Source: Pontibacter aydingkolensis
GTDB taxonomy: Bacteria; Bacteroidota; Bacteroidia; Cytophagales; Hymenobacteraceae
Reading direction: 5' to 3'
Length of the DNA: 64,000 nucleotides
Assembly: GCF_019443125.1 (NCBI RefSeq)
Contig: NZ_JAHYXK010000005.1
Location: 124,001 to 188,000, forward strand
How positions within the stretch are numbered: the first letter of the stretch is position 1; every line of letters begins with the position of its first letter. The translations under genes and the position numbers were made by a program. Positions 35,904-45,361 of the stretch are shown here, piece by piece. The notes under the pieces were generated by a model, which saw nothing but the letters and a program-made list of their open reading frames with translations, did not search any database and had not been told where the DNA came from.

Positions 35904-37907
35904 TTATTTTGCTTGTGCTGCGGTATTACCGATAATCTTAAACTCTGTTCGCCGGTTCTCAGCGTGCAGCTCCTCCGGGCAAGACACGTTGTCTTTACAC
36001 TTATTTACAAGCTGCGTTTCGCCGTAGCCTTTGGCTACTAACCTATCGCGGGTTACTCCTTTAGAAACAATGTACTCTACAGCACTCTGCGCCCTTAATT
36101 GCGATAGCATCTCGTTGTAACGGTGGCTCTGGCGGCTATCCGTATGCGAACTCAACTCTATGCGTATGTGTGGGTTATCTTTTAGCGTCTGCACTAGCTT
36201 ATCAAGCTCTATGGCAGCCTCTGGTTTAATGTTGTGCTTGTCCAGGTCGTAATAGATGTTTTCCAGCACAATAGGTTTATTTGGCGTATCACGGTTAAAC
36301 ACCATCTCCACTTTTACCGAATCTGTAGTAAAACGGCAGTTGGGCAATACTTTCAGGGTTTGGGTAAGGTAGTTAGGTTTAGATCCTCGAATAACATATT
36401 CTGCCCCAGCGTAAACCGGAAAGGTGAAGTGCCCATTATTGTCGGATCTTACTTCTAACGTTTTCCCATCGCCGCCTACTTCTGTAATCTGCAATAGCAC
36501 TTCTCCAACTCCCAGTTCTCTTTTGTTGCCTCTGTTAGATCTTTCCGCTACATACTCTATTGTTTTACCGGTAATGGAACATGGTAACCTGCTCTCCTGA
36601 AATGTGAAAATATCATCAAAGCCATTGCTTGCCAGACGGCCAGACGACAGCAAACCGGTTTTACCGGATGCATCTACCTGAATGCCGAAATCGTCGTGAG
36701 AGGTGTTAAGCGGGTACTTCAGGTTTTCTATATGGGTCCAGCCCTTGTGTATACCAACTGCTTTAAAAATATCAAGTCCGCCCATGCCAATATGCCCATC
36801 CGACGAAAAGTATAAATTACCGTCTTCGCCTATACTTGTAAAGCTTTCGCGGCCCGGCGTATTAATGATATTGCCTGCATTTATAGGTTTGCCCCACGAT
36901 CCGTCTACCTGAAGTTCGCTAAAGTATACATCGGTTTCTCCAAGGCCCCCTGGCATATCCGACACAAAGTATAAAACCTTGCCATCCGGCGTAATAGCAG
37001 GGTGCCCTATCGAGAACTCATCGGTGTTGTTATACTTGAATGCTTTTACGTTATCCCATTTTTCGCCTTTGCGCTCAGCCATATAAATGCCGTGACGGTT
37101 TGTATGGGTACTGTTTTCGCTGCCTTTAAACCAACTTGTAGGGTCTGGGTTTGATTTGGTGGCATTGCGCTTAACTACCTGCGTGCGGGTAAAGTATAGT
37201 GTCTTTGTTTTTTCCAGGTAAGCGGCAGGGCCGTTGTGGTAAGTTGTGTTGATGCTGGATGGCAACGGCGCTGGAGCACCCCAAGTGCTGTCGGTGATGG
37301 CTTTGGCAAAGTACATCTGAATGTAACCATTCCCGGTCCAGGTGTTTCTGGCGGTTTGTTTACTGCCTTCTAGTCTGTCCGAAGCGAAAAACAAGCCATC
37401 TTTTGTCTTTACCGGGCTAAAATCTGCTCCTTCAGTACTTATAGCTTTATTTTTCTGAACAGTAAAAGGCTTCGGGGTGGCAAGCCACTTAATAGCTGTA
37501 TCGCAGGATGCAGCCATTCTTTGTGCTATAACTGCCTGCGCCGGCACTTTGCGGCCATACTCCTGAAAAAGAAACTTTGCCTTTTCATAGTTTCCATTAC
37601 GCTTGGCAGACTCAGCATACAGGTACACGTTGGTAGGGTCCGCGTTCGGGAAGTTAACCACCTGTGCATACCAGAACTCTGCTTCCTGGCTATTGTTGAG
37701 AATACGGTAACTATCGGCTATTCGCTGCACCACGGCTATACTTGGCTCACCGCTGTCCAGTATCTTTTTGTAGGCCTCCAGGGCCAGGCTAAACTCGAAG
37801 TTGTTAAAGTACTTGTCTGCCTGCTTCATGTCCTGCGCCAATACGTTTGCCGGCCTGCAGCAAACCACTACCAATAAGAATAAAGCAAAGCGTAAGCGTA
37901 ATTTCAT
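35904..37907 (-). CDS. PorE-like OmpA-family protein (TPR, PD40 propeller, OmpA)
   Basis: A 667-aa exported protein. Signal peptide to about residue 25 (ANVLAQ). TPR-like helices at 27-150 (KQADKYFNNFEFSLALEAY). PD40 propeller blades at about 165-430 (repeated FFASDRL, YFVSDMPGGLGETDVYFSE and FSSDGHIGMGGLDIF). A carboxypeptidase-regulatory-like domain at about 445-530. A peptidoglycan-binding OmpA domain at 545-660 (YYDLDKHNIKPEAAIEL, HTDSRQSHRYN, ENRRTEF). This is the architecture of PorE, a periplasmic component linking the T9SS to peptidoglycan. It is the third gene of an operon with a PorP/SprF protein and a type B cargo, so it is probably a cargo-dedicated paralogue. Confidence 0.9.
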   Translation of the reverse strand: MKLRLRFALFLLVVVCCRPANVLAQDMKQADKYFNNFEFSLALEAYKKILDSGEPSIAVVQRIADSYRILNNSQEAEFWYAQVVNFPNADPTNVYLYAESAKRNGNYEKAKFLFQEYGRKVPAQAVIAQRMAASCDTAIKWLATPKPFTVQKNKAISTEGADFSPVKTKDGLFFASDRLEGSKQTARNTWTGNGYIQMYFAKAITDSTWGAPAPLPSSINTTYHNGPAAYLEKTKTLYFTRTQVVKRNATKSNPDPTSWFKGSENSTHTNRHGIYMAERKGEKWDNVKAFKYNNTDEFSIGHPAITPDGKVLYFVSDMPGGLGETDVYFSELQVDGSWGKPINAGNIINTPGRESFTSIGEDGNLYFSSDGHIGMGGLDIFKAVGIHKGWTHIENLKYPLNTSHDDFGIQVDASGKTGLLSSGRLASNGFDDIFTFQESRLPCSITGKTIEYVAERSNRGNKRELGVGEVLLQITEVGGDGKTLEVRSDNNGHFTFPVYAGAEYVIRGSKPNYLTQTLKVLPNCRFTTDSVKVEMVFNRDTPNKPIVLENIYYDLDKHNIKPEAAIELDKLVQTLKDNPHIRIELSSHTDSRQSHRYNEMLSQLRAQSAVEYIVSKGVTRDRLVAKGYGETQLVNKCKDNVSCPEELHAENRRTEFKIIGNTAAQAK

Positions 37908-37919
37908 AAGTGATGGGTA

Positions 37920-38891
37920 TTATAGATTTCGAGGAGTCAGGATTCGGCCACCATGTTTCTTAAAGAAAGAGTAACCCAGCGAAACCTCGTGGCTTGAATA
38001 GTTATTGAGTGCGTTAAGACTCATGTCATAAGAGTATCCCACCCGCATTCTTGGCGTAACATATACCTGTACCAGTGCCGCGGCTGCATTGCGTTTCGAT
38101 AGCTGCTTCATCTCCGTATTAGTGAACATTGGCGCAGAGGTGCGGTAAGAGCCACCTATCCAGAATCTGTCGCTGAACAACAAAAATGTGTTCAGGTCTA
38201 TGTTGGTTGGGCTATGAAAATCTTCTTTCAGAAGTATGCTTGGCTTCAGGCGCATGTCGTTGCCTAAATCAAACATATACCCTGTTGACAGAAAGTAATG
38301 CCTGCGCGGTGTGGTAATGATCAGGTTTTCGCTTTTGAATGGGATAAGGTTCGCAGCAGTTAAACCGGCGTAATAGCGCTCTGTGTTAAAGAAGATACCA
38401 AGCTTGGCATCCGGCAGAATTTTAGTCTCGCGCCCTTGTGGTACAGCCGCATCGGATGTCTGGCTGCCTGTATTTAGCATGGTACCGTCAAGGGTATACT
38501 GTGCCGCACCTGCCGAAACGCCAAAAGCAAGCTTTGTGTACCTATCGAGGTTAATGCGTACCGATACGTTTCCGTAAACGCCTGTCTGGCTTTGTGCCCC
38601 TAGTTTATCGTTTACAATATAACCGGCCCACCCAATGTTAGACCTACTGGTTGGCCCATCTACGCTTAGCGTTTGCGTTATTGGAGCTCCTTCCAGGCCC
38701 GTCCATTGGCTACGGTAGGTGGCATTAATGTTAAGTATGCCCTTGCTGCCTGCATAGGCAGGGTTAATTACCAGCTCGTTAAAAATGTACTGCGTGTACT
38801 GCGGAGCCTGCTGGGCGGTTGCCACGTGCGCACTTAATAAAAGAAGCACCAGCAAAAGTTTGTTTCGTAAATCGTTCGTTCTCATAAGCAT
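37920..38891 (-). CDS. PorP/SprF family outer-membrane protein
   Basis: A 323-aa beta-barrel protein with a signal peptide (LLLVLLLLSAHVATAQQ) followed by the family hallmark PQYTQYIFNELVINPAYAGS and RSQWTGLEGAPITQTLS. Later blocks (ERYYAGLTAANLIP, DMRLKPSILLKED, FWIGGSYR, MRVGYSYDMS) are typical. SprF-like proteins are needed for secretion and surface anchoring of their adjacent type B T9SS cargo in Flavobacterium. Here the cargo gene ends exactly where this one begins (shared base 38891), and the PorE-like gene follows after 12 bp. Probable role: dedicated anchor for the 1640-aa protein. Confidence 0.93.
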   Translation of the reverse strand: MLMRTNDLRNKLLLVLLLLSAHVATAQQAPQYTQYIFNELVINPAYAGSKGILNINATYRSQWTGLEGAPITQTLSVDGPTSRSNIGWAGYIVNDKLGAQSQTGVYGNVSVRINLDRYTKLAFGVSAGAAQYTLDGTMLNTGSQTSDAAVPQGRETKILPDAKLGIFFNTERYYAGLTAANLIPFKSENLIITTPRRHYFLSTGYMFDLGNDMRLKPSILLKEDFHSPTNIDLNTFLLFSDRFWIGGSYRTSAPMFTNTEMKQLSKRNAAAALVQVYVTPRMRVGYSYDMSLNALNNYSSHEVSLGYSFFKKHGGRILTPRNL

Positions 38892-41800
38892 TACCTAACA
38901 ATCATCACGTAACCCTTAAACATATGGTCTCTTCCGTCGCAAAGCGTAACCCTTACTATGTAATAGTAGGTGCCTTCGCTCAGGCCATCGCCGGTCCAGT
39001 TATTTTTATATGATCTGGCTTTGTACACCTCGTTGCCCCAGCGGTTGATTATGGTTAAATCGTTATCTGAGTATTTTTCGAGGTTTTTCACCACCCATGT
39101 ATCGTTATTGCCATCGTTGTTCGGAGAGAATACATTCGGGAATCCCAGATCGCTGCTTGCACGTTCTTTATCTGCCGTAAGGCTTATCGGCTCGCTGGTA
39201 CAGGTGCCATTATCAACTTTTACAGTAATAGAACCTGAGCCCTCACCGGCTACCACGTAAATCTTGCTTGTACCTTGTCCACTGGTAATTGTCCAACCTG
39301 CCGGAACAGTCCAGGTATAAGATTTAGCATCTGCCACTGGCTCTACTTCATACATCAACCCACCGCATGGTTCGCTTCTATCTAGTATAGCTACCGGAGG
39401 CGTTAGTATCTGTATGTTTACATCCAGGGCTGCACTCTGGCTCGAGGAGCCGCAACCGTTCTTAGATACTACAGTTATAGTTCCTGGCTTGGTGCCTGCC
39501 AATACGGTTATCTGTGCTGTCCCCTGGCCGGAAACTATTGTCCACCCTTCCGGCAATTTCCACTCGTAAGATGAGGCCAATGCTACACCGTCTACAGTAT
39601 AAGTTACTGTTCGGCCTGCACATGCATTGGCAGCGCCCTTAATGGCAACTGGGGCTGCAGGCACTGTGCTTACAGGCTTAACCTGTAATTGAGCGGCTGT
39701 GCTCGCACCACACGTATTCGTTGCCACAATGTTTACTGTTCCGGAAGTTGAGGTTGCTTTAACCGTTATCTTGTTTGTGCCTTGTCCGTTTACGATGGTC
39801 CAGCCGGCTGGTACTGTCCAGGTATAGCCTAGCCCAGCTACACCAGTTACGCTATACTCAGTTGTAGCGCCATTGCATGGGTCGGCTGATCCGACTATAT
39901 TAGTAGGCTGAGCTGGTACTGTGTTTGGTTTTACCGCAAGGCTTTGTGCTGTACCTGTACCGCAAGGATTACCAGCCGCAACAGTGATCTCTCCGCCAGC
40001 CACACCAGATGTAACTGTTATGGCTGTAGTGCCCTGACCTGCAGTTATGGTCCAGCCGGTTGGTACTGTCCAGGTATAAGTGCTGGCGCCTGCCACCGGA
40101 TCAATGCTATACTTCAGGTTAGTTTGGTTCTTGCAGAAATCAGCCGCAGGGCCCTTTATACTTGCCGGCTTTGCCAGGTTAGTTTGAAATGGCGCTACAT
40201 CCAACGTGCTTGCGTTGCTGCTGTTGCCGCAGGCATTCACCGCATATACTTTAATGGTACCTGCTATACTTCCTGTCTGTATCTGTACATTGGTTGTTCC
40301 CTGCCCTGATACAATCACCCATCCTGCCGGCACTTCCCATAAGTATGAAGTTGCTCCTGTTACAGGCGACACATTAAACACAGAGGATGCACCGGCACAC
40401 ACGGCTCCTGTACTTGTAATTGGCCCGGGTGCGTTTGGTTTGGTAGTAGATATGCTTACCTGCTTGCTTACTGTAGTGGTGCTGCAGTCGTTTCCGGCTG
40501 TAAGGCTAACTGTACCAGCAGTGGTGTTTGCTTTTACGGTTATCTCTGTAGTACCCTGCCCTGAAAGTATAGACCAGCCTGCTGGCACTGCCCAGGTATA
40601 AGACGACACATTCACACCAGGCTCCACTTTAAAGGTAGCTGTACCGTTACTGCACACATCAGGGCCTCCCTGCACAATAGTGAAGCCGCTTGGCCCCTCT
40701 GAAGTTGGGTTTACCGCCAGGGTTTGTGCTTCTCCGGTTCCACAGTTATTTGTTGCCGTTACCGTTATATTACCAGGTGTCGTTCCGGCCACTACTTTAA
40801 TGGAAGTCCCGTTCTGAGAAATTATCTGCCATCCTGCAGGTACCGACCAAGTATAACTTAAAGCCGTTGGAACATCAGCAATACTAAAAGTATACTCTTT
40901 TCCGATACAAGGTATTGTTGTGCCTGTAATAGCGCCTGGCTTGGCTGGCGGTGTTGTGGTAACGATTGTAGTTAGCTGTGTTTCGCTGGTTATACCGCAA
41001 ATATTTACCGCCTGTACCGAAATGGTTGCACCTACCGAGCTGGCATTTACAATTATACTTGTAGTACCCTGGCCGCTTATAATTGTCCAGCCGTTATTAA
41101 TGGTCCAGCGGTAAGAGGAGGCTCCTGTAACTGGGGCAATGGTATACACGAGGTTCTTCTGGTTATTGCAAACAGATACGAAGCCGGAAATAGCTTCTGG
41201 TTTATCTGGCGGCGATGGCACCACCTTTACATCCATACTTGCCTCGGCACTTACACCGCAATCGTTGGTGGCTCTTACTGCAACCTTGCCTTCTATGCCA
41301 CCAGGCGTTACAGATATCTTATTTGTCCCCTGACCTGTGTTAATCACCCAGCCAGCCGGCACCATCCAGTTATAGTCTATTACACCAGCCATGGGTGTAA
41401 CGCTGTACTCGAAGCCGGGTACGCTCTGGCATACTTCTGCTGGTCCTGTAAGCGTGGTTATTGGGCCCGGAACATCTGTAAGAGGCGTTACCTCCAGTTC
41501 TCTGGTAGCACTCGCGCCGCATATATTGCTGCCATTTACTGTAACTTTACCTTTTTCGGTGCCCACTGTTACAGTAATAGATGTAGTACCCTGGCCGCTT
41601 ACGATGCTCCAGCCAGTCGGCACTGTCCAGGTATAGTTTGTGGCGTCTGTTACCTCAGCTATTGTATACACTGCAGTACTTCTGGCACAGCCATACTGTT
41701 TTCCGCTAATTGCTCCTGGCATAGCAGGCACACTCTGAGTTGGCTGTACGGCTCTGCTGCTTGGCAAACTTGGTCCACACTGGTTGATAGCTGTTACAGT

Positions 41801-43813
41801 AATATAGCCTCCGCTTGTGCTTGCGTTCACGGTTATACTTGTAGTTCCTTGCCCGGCTGTAATAACCCAACCAGCCGGGAATGTCCAGTTATAGCTTGCA
41901 GCACCCGGAACTGGCTCGATAGAGTATACCAGTCCTTTTTCGTTCGCGCAAGAGTTCAGATTTCCGGTTATCGGTCCAGGTGCATCCGTTGGAGAAAAAG
42001 TTGGCGTTACCATCATGGTTTGTGCCGTACTTAAGCCGCAGGCATTGCTTGCCTTCACGGTTATACTTCCGGCAGTTTTGCCAACTGTTACGGTAATGCT
42101 GTTTGTGTTTTGTCCTGACTTAATGATCCAGTCTGCCGGCACTTCCCATATATACCCTGTGGCACCTGGCGTAGCATCAATTTCAAAAGTGGCGTTGCTG
42201 CCAACACAACTGTTGTCTATCCCTCTTATAGATACATTAATGGTAGGCACCTCTGTTGTTACATCTACCTGAAAGGTTTGGGCCTGACTTGCGCCGCACC
42301 TGTTGGTGGCCGCAACCGATACAGATCCGCTTATTGGACCGGCTTTTACGGTTACTTCTGTTGTACCTTGTCCTGATGTAATGCTCCACCCTTCAGGTAA
42401 TGTCCAGGTATAACTTGTTGCATTCTCAACCGGGTTTATTTTATACTTAAGACCTTCGGAACCAACGCAAACAGCATTCTCTCCCGAAATCGACCCTGGT
42501 TTTACCGGTGGGTCTGGCAGCAGTGCCACTTCTAATATCCGGGCCGGTCCTTCGCCGCAGATGTTGCTGGCCTTAACTGTGATCTGCCCTGCTTGAATAC
42601 CGGGTTTTACACTTATGCTCGTAGAACTTAGTTGTGTGTATTGCCAGCCAGGGGGAACGCTCCATATAAATTTGGAAGCACCTGCCACTGGTAATATACT
42701 GTATATGTATGTTCCATCGCGGCATATTTCTGTCGGGCCATCAATATTGCTGGTCTCTGAAAGCAGTACACAGTAGTTGATGATTGTTGAGTTATTTAGC
42801 AGGTCTTCGTCTATGTTATCGCCTTCTACTACAGCCCTTGCATAGCCAAATCCTGACTTGGAAAGCTTTACTTTAAGTGTAAGTGTAATGGATTCGTTGT
42901 AAGCGATTTTACCGATCTTCCACTCTCCTGTCTCAGGGTTAAAAACAGTTCCGTCTCTGCTGGTGGTATAGCTAAGCAAATCGCCGATAAAAGCTATTGT
43001 TCTTACATAAGCCTCGTTTTCGTCTGCAGGGCCCTTATTGGTTACTTTAAAGTAAAACGTAACTTCCTCGTTATGCTCATAAGAGCCGGTTCCTGTGGAA
43101 CTGGCACTCATGGTAATATCGATCATCAGGTCAGATGGTGTGTTCAGGATAGCCTGGCTCAGGAATATTTCGTTCTCCAGGGATATGATGCGGCCCTGCA
43201 GCCTGGCCCCTTCATTAAGCGTTACCTTTCCTTTTGCGATAAAAGTGCCTTCGAGTATGGCATTCTTGCCAACTATCAAGTCACCATCTATCAACCAAAG
43301 TATATTGTTTGTAGCAACTTTGTTGGTATAGTCCAGCACCGCATTGTTTGAAACAGTTAAATCCCCGGGGATCTGGAAAATATAGGTAGGTTTTGATTTA
43401 CCGCCGTCATGCAGTGTTACGTTGCCTGAGAATACAGCGTCGCCACCTATCTTATACACGCCGGGCGCATAATTAAGGCTACCCAGGTTACGGTTAGACT
43501 CGATAAGTTCTGAAGAAAGGGCAAAGGCATTGTTGAACGCTTGTTTTGCATCAAGCAGCGCTTGTTTTGCAGCACTGTTGTTTACATCAGGGTTACGCAG
43601 CGATATACCAGGTGGGAAGCCGGCAATTGTGCCATTAGCAACACCCAGATTTGCGTTTACAAGGGTACTGCCTGTACTCGTAACTTTCTTGTCGGCCAGG
43701 GCATTAAAATGGTATGCTGACCCAAGTGAAGGAATCTGCTGAGCGGAAGCAAGAAAAGACGGAGCGCAAAGGCATACTACAAGTAGTATAACTTTTCCTA
43801 ATAAGCTTCTCAT
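38891..43813 (-). CDS. Giant surface protein: DUF3494 ice-binding-like domain, 14 PKD-like repeats, T9SS type B domain
   Basis: A 1640-aa exported protein. Signal peptide to about residue 25. Residues 30-225 match DUF3494 ice-binding proteins (LGSAYHFNALADKKVTSTG, LYS-type NYAPGVYKIGG, TYIFQIPGDLTVSNNA, NILWLIDGDLIVGKNA, FIAKGKVTLNEGARLQGRII). A DUF11-like domain follows (225-345), then 14 units of about 85 aa (355-1545) of the form SYxWxVPAGWxIxSGQGTxxITV...NxCG, each with an opening and a closing Cys that could form a disulfide. The C-terminus (FPNVFSPNNDGNNDTW, RWGNEVYKA, YVMIVR) is a type B gliding-motility-type sorting domain. Secreted by the T9SS and probably held at the surface by the next gene's PorP/SprF protein. 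Ice or other ligand binding is untested. Confidence 0.93.
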   Translation of the reverse strand: MRSLLGKVILLVVCLCAPSFLASAQQIPSLGSAYHFNALADKKVTSTGSTLVNANLGVANGTIAGFPPGISLRNPDVNNSAAKQALLDAKQAFNNAFALSSELIESNRNLGSLNYAPGVYKIGGDAVFSGNVTLHDGGKSKPTYIFQIPGDLTVSNNAVLDYTNKVATNNILWLIDGDLIVGKNAILEGTFIAKGKVTLNEGARLQGRIISLENEIFLSQAILNTPSDLMIDITMSASSTGTGSYEHNEEVTFYFKVTNKGPADENEAYVRTIAFIGDLLSYTTSRDGTVFNPETGEWKIGKIAYNESITLTLKVKLSKSGFGYARAVVEGDNIDEDLLNNSTIINYCVLLSETSNIDGPTEICRDGTYIYSILPVAGASKFIWSVPPGWQYTQLSSTSISVKPGIQAGQITVKASNICGEGPARILEVALLPDPPVKPGSISGENAVCVGSEGLKYKINPVENATSYTWTLPEGWSITSGQGTTEVTVKAGPISGSVSVAATNRCGASQAQTFQVDVTTEVPTINVSIRGIDNSCVGSNATFEIDATPGATGYIWEVPADWIIKSGQNTNSITVTVGKTAGSITVKASNACGLSTAQTMMVTPTFSPTDAPGPITGNLNSCANEKGLVYSIEPVPGAASYNWTFPAGWVITAGQGTTSITVNASTSGGYITVTAINQCGPSLPSSRAVQPTQSVPAMPGAISGKQYGCARSTAVYTIAEVTDATNYTWTVPTGWSIVSGQGTTSITVTVGTEKGKVTVNGSNICGASATRELEVTPLTDVPGPITTLTGPAEVCQSVPGFEYSVTPMAGVIDYNWMVPAGWVINTGQGTNKISVTPGGIEGKVAVRATNDCGVSAEASMDVKVVPSPPDKPEAISGFVSVCNNQKNLVYTIAPVTGASSYRWTINNGWTIISGQGTTSIIVNASSVGATISVQAVNICGITSETQLTTIVTTTPPAKPGAITGTTIPCIGKEYTFSIADVPTALSYTWSVPAGWQIISQNGTSIKVVAGTTPGNITVTATNNCGTGEAQTLAVNPTSEGPSGFTIVQGGPDVCSNGTATFKVEPGVNVSSYTWAVPAGWSILSGQGTTEITVKANTTAGTVSLTAGNDCSTTTVSKQVSISTTKPNAPGPITSTGAVCAGASSVFNVSPVTGATSYLWEVPAGWVIVSGQGTTNVQIQTGSIAGTIKVYAVNACGNSSNASTLDVAPFQTNLAKPASIKGPAADFCKNQTNLKYSIDPVAGASTYTWTVPTGWTITAGQGTTAITVTSGVAGGEITVAAGNPCGTGTAQSLAVKPNTVPAQPTNIVGSADPCNGATTEYSVTGVAGLGYTWTVPAGWTIVNGQGTNKITVKATSTSGTVNIVATNTCGASTAAQLQVKPVSTVPAAPVAIKGAANACAGRTVTYTVDGVALASSYEWKLPEGWTIVSGQGTAQITVLAGTKPGTITVVSKNGCGSSSQSAALDVNIQILTPPVAILDRSEPCGGLMYEVEPVADAKSYTWTVPAGWTITSGQGTSKIYVVAGEGSGSITVKVDNGTCTSEPISLTADKERASSDLGFPNVFSPNNDGNNDTWVVKNLEKYSDNDLTIINRWGNEVYKARSYKNNWTGDGLSEGTYYYIVRVTLCDGRDHMFKGYVMIVR

Positions 43814-44204
43814 TAAGTTGTTTTGTAAATGTTTGCTATAAAGACCTTATTAAAATAAACTCAATACAGCTAATGCAGCACTCCCCCTTTGCACTAAATT
43901 AGCCACCTATTTTCCGAGCTCAACCATACTTGATTAAAAATGGTGCAATTCCCCGGACAAAAATTATTGATTGATCAATTACTAAAGATTAATTGCCTGT
44001 TGGTGTCTGTTTCCTCTTCTAAATTTTACATTTTTTTGATACAATCCAAATTTTATCGGAAAAATAAAATTTAATCATTTAAAACCCACCCCCTTATATA
44101 TGAAAAAGCAATCATATAAGGGTAGTGCAATTTAATTTCATTTAACAAAAAGCACTAACAAACAACTAAAAAATTGAATTTTACCAATTTAAGCTTCTGT
44201 CAGA
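43814..44204 (-). promoter_or_regulatory. Putative 390-nt 5' leader of the type B cargo operon
   Basis: Between the consensus promoter at 44211-44241 and the ATG at 43813 there is no open frame and no closer TAnnTTTG element on this strand. The region is AT-rich and contains a 9-bp perfect hairpin (CCCTTATAT at 44091-44099, ATATAAGGG at 44114-44122, 14-nt loop). It may be a regulatory leader. No known riboswitch class was recognised. Confidence 0.5.
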
Positions 44205-44210
44205 GGAATG

Positions 44211-44241
44211 CAAAGGTAACATACTATTAATCAGATACAAA
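44211..44241 (-). promoter_or_regulatory. Consensus Bacteroidota promoter of the type B cargo operon
   Basis: Read on the minus strand: TTTG (44241-44238), 19 bp, TACCTTTG (44218-44211). Both elements and the spacing match the phylum consensus exactly. Transcription would start near 44205. Confidence 0.75.
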
Positions 44242-44395
44242 CAAATAAAGAAAATTAACGGAAGGGCAAAACAGGGAGGATAGTGCCATAAAAAACACCT
44301 TTGTAAATAGTATCAGAAAGGCTTCCTGCTACTAGCTAGTTAAAGAATAAAAAATTTAACCAGCTTAGGTAAATTAAAATTAAGCAATCACTATA
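44242..44395. other. AT-rich spacer
   Basis: The spacer between the promoter above and the end of the second PorP/SprF gene. No gene and no strong hairpin seen, so the terminator of the 49.1-44.4 kb operon is not identified. Confidence 0.4.
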
Positions 44396-45358
44396 TTACC
44401 ATATCCACTGAGGGCAAATGATCCTTCTGGTGTTAAGTAATTTAAAGCCTACTACAACTTCGTGAGTACCGGCGCTTACGCGATTCAGATTTGATGAGGT
44501 GACATCATAAGAGTAAGAAACATCAATAAGCGGGTTTACATAAACTCCTACCATAGCTACCAAGGCATCATTGTGGCGATAAGAAGCTCCCACCCAAAAC
44601 TGCCTGTTATACACAACTCTCATGTTCGCATCTATAGACGCCGGACTTGGGTCAGCCAGCTTTACCATTACTGATGGTACTATGTCCAGTCTTTCGGTTG
44701 GCGAGAAGCGGTACGCTCCTGTTATAAAATAATGCCGCTGCAGGCTAAGTGCCGGATTTGTGCTGCCTTCCGCCTGAAAGCTTCCCAGATCTTCGAGCAG
44801 TTGCGCACCCGCTACCCCTATAGAAAAAGACTGAGAGTAGATCCACAGGCCCAGGTTAAGGTCTACTACGTTATTATTAAAGCTGCCCCCTCCAATCAAT
44901 GGATCGTTGGGGTTCGTGAACTCAAGATCGCTGGCATTTACACTGTTCCTGATTATGCCTACTGCCGCGCCTGCAGAAACATTGATAGATCGTGTAACCG
45001 GTAAATGATAGGCGTAAGAGCCTGTTAAACCTGATCTGCGCAGTGGCCCGGTTTTATCAGTGTGAAAGGCCACGCCAACACCATGGTGCGCCAAAGCCCT
45101 GGTATACTTTGTACTGGCAGCACCTTTGTTTAATGGGGTGTGTGCCGTTACGTATGATGTAACAGGGGCGCCATCCAGGCCTACCCATTGCCTTCTGTGG
45201 CTTACCCGGATATCTGCATAATCCTCAATACCTGTGATAGCCGGGTTTAGCAGGTAGTTATTAACCATGTACTGGCTGTATTGTGGGCGTTGCTGCGCCT
45301 GTGCCTGCATCGCCCAGGCTAGAAGTATAAGCAGTATAGAAAGTAGGCGTCTGTTCAT
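44396..45358 (-). CDS. PorP/SprF family outer-membrane protein, second copy
   Basis: A 320-aa PorP/SprF protein with signal peptide ending AQAQQ and the hallmark PQYSQYMVNNYLLNPAITGI and RRQWVGLDGAPVTSYVTA. The rest follows the family pattern (GVGVAFHTDKTGPLRRSG, FWVGASYRHNDALVAMVGV, DVSYSYDVTSSNL). It lies 3 bp after the 1232-aa type B cargo gene and is presumably its dedicated secretion/anchoring partner. It differs clearly from the copy at 37920, consistent with each recognising its own cargo. No PorE-like gene follows in this operon. Confidence 0.92.
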   Translation of the reverse strand: MNRRLLSILLILLAWAMQAQAQQRPQYSQYMVNNYLLNPAITGIEDYADIRVSHRRQWVGLDGAPVTSYVTAHTPLNKGAASTKYTRALAHHGVGVAFHTDKTGPLRRSGLTGSYAYHLPVTRSINVSAGAAVGIIRNSVNASDLEFTNPNDPLIGGGSFNNNVVDLNLGLWIYSQSFSIGVAGAQLLEDLGSFQAEGSTNPALSLQRHYFITGAYRFSPTERLDIVPSVMVKLADPSPASIDANMRVVYNRQFWVGASYRHNDALVAMVGVYVNPLIDVSYSYDVTSSNLNRVSAGTHEVVVGFKLLNTRRIICPQWIW

Positions 45359-45361
45359 CAG

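Noticed and set aside
39300..42700. Regular repeats of about 255 bp that could suggest a CRISPR or satellite array
   Set aside because: They are coding repeats of the PKD-like units in the 1640-aa protein; the reading frame is preserved and units have diverged.
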